A stretch of DNA of 64,000 nt from a virus: positions 1-64,000 of the IMG/VR virus record IMGVR_UViG_3300050343_000117, one strand, 5' to 3'. Of the stretch, positions 60,096 to 64,000 are shown in pieces. Every line of letters starts with the position of its first letter. Positions within the stretch are counted from its first letter, which is position 1. The notes under the pieces were generated by a model. The model was given only the letters and a program-made list of their open reading frames with translations. It made no database searches and was not told the origin of the DNA. A program made the position numbers and the translations under genes.

Positions 60096-63000
60096 TTAGT
60101 TTACAATAGTACCATTCACATCGTATACATCGATACGATAGTGAGATGGTGCCGCGCCACCTAGTTTGTCAGCGTCATCTGAAGCAACAGACTCAGCAAC
60201 ACGTAGTGAAGACTCAGCTTCTACTTCGTCAACCTTGATCTCACCAGTTACAGATGAGTAAGTGATGCACAGACCACCAGATAGACAATCTTTAGTACGT
60301 TGTTCTGTCCAGTACTTGTTGATTGATCCTTCTGAGACGTTATCAGTATTCCACGCTTCGATTGCAACTACACCAGATTCTAGTGCAGAGATGCGACCAG
60401 TGTTAGAGTTGACAACACCTGTGATCGAACCATCAGCAGATTGGAATGCAGCAACGATTTCTGTTAGAGAATCTAGTGACGCTGGGTCAGTGTTCTCTTT
60501 GATGAAATCGAGTTGCGTCTGAAGACCAGTGTCCGCGTTTTGACGATCAATGACTTCTTGTGCAAGGTCACTAGCGATTTGACCTTCTGCTTGAGTTGCA
60601 CGAGCAACTTCAGTCGAAAGGTCAGAAGTCAACTGAGTATCCGCTGCAGAACGAGTAGCCGCTTCTAAAGAAACTTCAGAAGAGTTTGCATTGTCACCAG
60701 CGATTCGAGCAGCAGTTTCGACAGCAAGAGCAGCCGAATGGTCTGAATCTGTTCCGATTCGAGTGGCCATTTGTGATTGTAGAGTATCGATCTCACCTTC
60801 AGCAGTAGTTAAACGACCATCGTGAGCAGTTACTTGGGTCTGTAGTGCAGCATCACCAGCACCACGTGCAGACTCTTCAGCAGACAAGTCTGTTTCAAGT
60901 GCAGTGATGTTGTTTTCAGCAGTAGTCAATCGACCACCGTTTGCAGTGATAACACCAGATAGATCTGAGTCAGCATTTTCAAACGCAGATACGATCTCAA
61001 CCAATGTGTCTAGAGATGCAGGGGAACCGGCAATAATAGTACCGACCTGATTCTGTAGACCAATGATGTCAGACTCTAGAGCAGCATCAGCAGAACTACG
61101 TGCAGATGTTTCTGACACGATGTTCGCAGCGTTGACTGCTTCCGCAGATGTTGCACGAGCAACTTCAGCAGTAATCTGTGACTGTAGACCAGATACGTCA
61201 CCGGACTGAAGTACTTCAAGAGCGTCTATCTCTGCTTGTAGAGCTGCGTCAGCAGAACTACGTGTACTTGCTTCCGAACTGACGGCCGCAATTCGAGCAG
61301 CAACTTCTGCGTCATGATCAGTTTGACTTGCTTTGGTTCCAATGGATGTTGCTACTGTCGCAGAGAAGTTCGCGTCGTCACCAAGTGCCGCAGCTAGTTC
61401 GTTCAACGTATCCAATGCCGCAGGGGCAGCGTCTACAGTTGCCGCAACAACACCATCAACATACCCTTTGTTAGCAGCTTGTCCAACGTCTGTCGGAGTA
61501 TCAACTCTAACATCCGAACCACTTAGCATGACAATACCGTCTTGGAAGTCGAATGTTCCGCCAGGACCAGTAGCAGTTATTGAACCACCAGATGCAATCT
61601 GAAGTTGATCTGTTGCCAAACGACCACTTACTAGATCAGTCCACTCGTAGTCTGTACCAGTCCACTTGACGAATTCGCCAGCATTAGCAGTAGGAATGTT
61701 TAAGTGTTGGTCGATCTCTGCCTTAGTGGCATTACCGAAACCACCACCAGTGATTGTTGACGAACCGAAGTTTACTATAGAACCTTCGAAATCGACAGTT
61801 CCTGTTTGAACTTTTAGGTCATTCGATTCAATGTGATCAATGAATCCACGAGCAGCATAAACATCATTAGCGTTCTTGATGTTGTTACTATCCATGTCAA
61901 GTTCAGCAGTCATCTGAATATCAGTTGAACCTGAAGATGTGCTGATACCAGAAGTACGTGAGTTTGCAGCAGCAATTGCCGCAGCGTTTGCGACTTCTGC
62001 CGCAGTCGCACGAGCGACTTCTGCGTCATGATCTACTTGACTTGCCTTAGTAGCAATTGAAGTAGTGACAGTTGATGCGAAGTTCGCGTCGTCACCAAGT
62101 GCCGCAGCTAGTTCGTTCAATGTGTCTAGTGCCGCAGGAGCAGCATCTACTGTAGCAGCAACAACCTGATCAGCATATGCCTTGGCATCTGCTTCAGCAG
62201 CGTCTGCTTTCGCGGTTGCGTCAGCGGATGCAGTTGAGATTGCTTCTGACTTAGCAGTAGCGATTGCAGTAGTTAGAGATGAAGTATCTCCAGACTGAGA
62301 TTGAGACAATGTGTCTAGTTCTGCGTGTACTTCGTTAACCGCACCTGCAACAGTCTGAGCAGTAGTGTCTAGTGCAATTATAGATGCACCCTGCTGGAAG
62401 ATTTTAAAGTCGTCGAATGCGACCGCAGTCCCATTGACACCAAAGTAAAAATCTACATATGCATAGGTGACGCCTGCTGGCTGAGGCCAACTGTGGGTTC
62501 TTTGGTGATAGTCTTCCCCAGTACCAGAATATAATAGATTAACCTGATACTCATGAGGATGATCAGCGGTTTCCCACTTGACATCAATACGGTGACCATG
62601 ATTCAAAGGACCAGCAACTTGTTGTACGAACGTATTCAGTTCGTACGTTGCACTTGGCTCTAATCCAGTTAAGACCATTCTTGCGACTGTTCCACCACCA
62701 TTCAGATTTCTGATTATGAAACTCTGACCAGTTTGTCCTTCTTCAATCCATGTCGGCCAAGTTGTATCACCAGTATACGGGCTATTTGACGCAAACTGCG
62801 TACCGTCTGGGTGTGCCGTGATAGTCACGTTCTGTGTTATTGGACTAGAAGAAGTCCAAACAGATGGTGAATATACACTAGGTATTTCTGTATTACCTTC
62901 ACCAACGAATGCGTCTAGTGTTGCAATTGCAGAAGTGTTTGCTCCGATAGATGCTGTCACTGTCGAAGCGAAGTTTGCGTCGTCACCTAGTGCAGCTGCC

Positions 63001-64000
63001 AACTCGTTAAGAGTATCCAGTGCAGCAGGAGCGGCGTCAACAGTTGCAGCGACAACTTGATCAGCATATGCTTTAGCACTTGTTTCTGCAGCATCTGCCT
63101 TAGTAGTTGCGTCTGCTGAAGCACTTGCTTCTGCCGCATCTGCCTTAGAAGTTGCGTCTGCTGAAGCAGTTGAGATTGCTTCTGACTTAGCAGTTGCAAC
63201 ATCATTAGAAAGGTCATTAAGTACATCGACAACTGACTTTTGCGCACCTAAAATTTCTACTGATGCATCATGCATAATTTCAGAGAAATGATAAAATCCA
63301 CTGGCAGTTCCAGAAATCTGATCATCGTTGAACGAAGATACTGGCGAAGAAGGGTTCTCTGCGTCATACGCATAAACCCATGACTTACCTTCATTAGGAT
63401 TAGTATCCCAATTATTCATCCACGCATCATCTCCGCGATCGCTCACATATACCTTATCGCCGATTTTTGTCATAGACCAAGTAAATCTGTTTGATAACGC
63501 ACCATTATAGTTGCCGCCTTGTGGTGCGGTAATTTCAAGAGGTGATGATGAAAGGTTATTCTTGTCGTATACGTAAAGAGAACCTTGCTGACTATCGTAA
63601 CTGGAACTACTCGTGCCAGGTGATGCAAATCGCGCACCAACAAACAACTTAGTGTCTGTTTCTACCATAGAATGGCCAAACGCGTCATCTTGAGGAGAAC
63701 CTAATTGGGTATTATACCAAGAATTTTCTGGCGACATAACTGATTCTAGATACGCCGATGAACCAGAGTTTAACGAAGATAATGAGTATACATACAAACC
63801 GCCAGTTTCAGAAGGACTACTTCCTGTTGCAACATACAACTTAGTCCCATCTTGAGATAACATTAAGTTTTCTGCATAACTATAAAAACCATTTCCAGAA
63901 ATAAGGTTTACAGGAGTTCCGGAAAAGCGTTTGTAAATCAAACACTGCAAGAGCACCACTACCATCTGAAGTGTCATTATTTCCATATTGCAATATGGAA
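60096..64000 (-). CDS. Large tail fibre/adhesin with propeller and coiled repeats, 5' end outside window
   Basis: The main frame runs from about 63930 to 60096; one extra T near 63925 hides its continuation to the window edge (GNNDTSDGSGALAVFDLQ joins SGTPVNLISGNGF). The N-terminal part has propeller blades (QGSLYVYDKNNLSSSPLEIT). Then come Ala-rich coiled segments, a galactose-binding-like jelly-roll (LEPSATYELNTFVQQV, WETADHPHEYQVNLLYSGTG, VDFYFGVNGTAVAFDDF), three near-identical modules VVAATVDAAPAALDTLNELA, then AALGDDANF, and long heptad coils (ARSSADAALESDIIGLQNQV). It is probably a trimeric long fibre for host recognition. A terminator follows. Confidence 0.75.
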   Translation of the reverse strand, partial: PYCNMEIMTLQMVVVLLQCLIYKRFSGTPVNLISGNGFYSYAENLMLSQDGTKLYVATGSSPSETGGLYVYSLSSLNSGSSAYLESVMSPENSWYNTQLGSPQDDAFGHSMVETDTKLFVGARFASPGTSSSSYDSQQGSLYVYDKNNLSSSPLEITAPQGGNYNGALSNRFTWSMTKIGDKVYVSDRGDDAWMNNWDTNPNEGKSWVYAYDAENPSSPVSSFNDDQISGTASGFYHFSEIMHDASVEILGAQKSVVDVLNDLSNDVATAKSEAISTASADATSKADAAEASASADATTKADAAETSAKAYADQVVAATVDAAPAALDTLNELAAALGDDANFASTVTASIGANTSAIATLDAFVGEGNTEIPSVYSPSVWTSSSPITQNVTITAHPDGTQFASNSPYTGDTTWPTWIEEGQTGQSFIIRNLNGGGTVARMVLTGLEPSATYELNTFVQQVAGPLNHGHRIDVKWETADHPHEYQVNLLYSGTGEDYHQRTHSWPQPAGVTYAYVDFYFGVNGTAVAFDDFKIFQQGASIIALDTTAQTVAGAVNEVHAELDTLSQSQSGDTSSLTTAIATAKSEAISTASADATAKADAAEADAKAYADQVVAATVDAAPAALDTLNELAAALGDDANFASTVTTSIATKASQVDHDAEVARATAAEVANAAAIAAANSRTSGISTSSGSTDIQMTAELDMDSNNIKNANDVYAARGFIDHIESNDLKVQTGTVDFEGSIVNFGSSTITGGGFGNATKAEIDQHLNIPTANAGEFVKWTGTDYEWTDLVSGRLATDQLQIASGGSITATGPGGTFDFQDGIVMLSGSDVRVDTPTDVGQAANKGYVDGVVAATVDAAPAALDTLNELAAALGDDANFSATVATSIGTKASQTDHDAEVAARIAAVSSEASTRSSADAALQAEIDALEVLQSGDVSGLQSQITAEVARATSAEAVNAANIVSETSARSSADAALESDIIGLQNQVGTIIAGSPASLDTLVEIVSAFENADSDLSGVITANGGRLTTAENNITALETDLSAEESARGAGDAALQTQVTAHDGRLTTAEGEIDTLQSQMATRIGTDSDHSAALAVETAARIAGDNANSSEVSLEAATRSAADTQLTSDLSTEVARATQAEGQIASDLAQEVIDRQNADTGLQTQLDFIKENTDPASLDSLTEIVAAFQSADGSITGVVNSNTGRISALESGVVAIEAWNTDNVSEGSINKYWTEQRTKDCLSGGLCITYSSVTGEIKVDEVEAESSLRVAESVASDDADKLGGAAPSHYRIDVYDVNGTIVN
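61368..63060 (-). repeat. Three direct repeats of about 90 bases inside the tail fibre gene
   Basis: The protein module VDAAPAALDTLNELAAALGD is encoded at about 61368-61455, 62080-62170 and 62970-63060. The DNA copies share long stretches such as CGTCGTCACCAAGTGCCGCA and differ mainly at third positions. Such repeats can recombine and change fibre length. Confidence 0.7.

Overview
This window is most of the core of a large T4-like myovirus genome, most probably a marine phage of a heterotrophic bacterium. Nearly every gene lies on the minus strand, so transcription runs from high to low coordinates. The recognisable set is the T4 core: neck, tail, portal, protease and capsid genes 13-23; replication and recombination genes 41, 43, 44, 45, 46, 47, 62, uvsW, uvsX and uvsY; and the regulators regA, dsbA and the late sigma factor gene 55. 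It also has genes typical of marine T4-like phages (Hsp20, cupins, 2-oxoglutarate-oxygenase-like proteins, DUF5824, DUF3310). No photosynthesis gene is present. The three metabolic genes below suggest a respiring proteobacterial host with ubiquinone and cytochrome c, but the host is inferred.

Layout from right to left: a long repetitive tail fibre (60.1-64 kb); neck, terminase and tail genes 13-20 (50.5-60 kb); capsid assembly genes 21-23 (46.9-50.5 kb); a late structural tail-tube paralogue, then uvsY, uvsW, gene 55, 47, 46, 45, alternative oxidase, 44, 62 and regA (35-46 kb); Hsp20, an oxygenase and a glycosyltransferase (32-34 kb); DNA polymerase, a primase-like protein, nucleotide-sugar genes, uvsX and gene 41 helicase (24-32 kb); an accessory block of small genes, a SleB-type lysin, isocitrate lyase, 11 of the 12 tRNAs, two HExxH proteins, a di-haem cytochrome c peroxidase and a structured RNA (12.7-23.7 kb); and a late block of presumed capsid-packaged proteins plus a second adhesin (0-12.6 kb).

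Promoters fall into two clear classes. At least ten sites are near-perfect sigma70 promoters (TTGACA, 17-18 bp, TATAAT) in front of replication, tRNA and metabolic genes. About ten sites have the T4 late box TATAAATA in front of structural genes. Strong hairpin terminators follow the capsid, fibre and Hsp20 genes.

The most notable content is a trio of metabolic genes rarely or never associated with phages: alternative oxidase (AOX), full-length isocitrate lyase (glyoxylate shunt) and a lipoprotein di-haem peroxidase. Together they could keep ubiquinol oxidation running with little proton pumping, conserve carbon as C4 acids and remove peroxide. Two others stand out: a fusion of the gp15 tail terminator to a long BspA/DUF285-type repeat domain, and a 162-nt highly structured RNA next to the tRNAs.

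Many essential genes (18, 19, 20, 43, 46, 47, 55, uvsW) are broken by single-base indels, often in short homopolymers. This looks like sequencing or assembly error rather than real decay. Such genes are annotated over their full span and the fragments are named. The breaks cluster at 0-12 kb and 40-54 kb and largely spare 12.7-28 kb.
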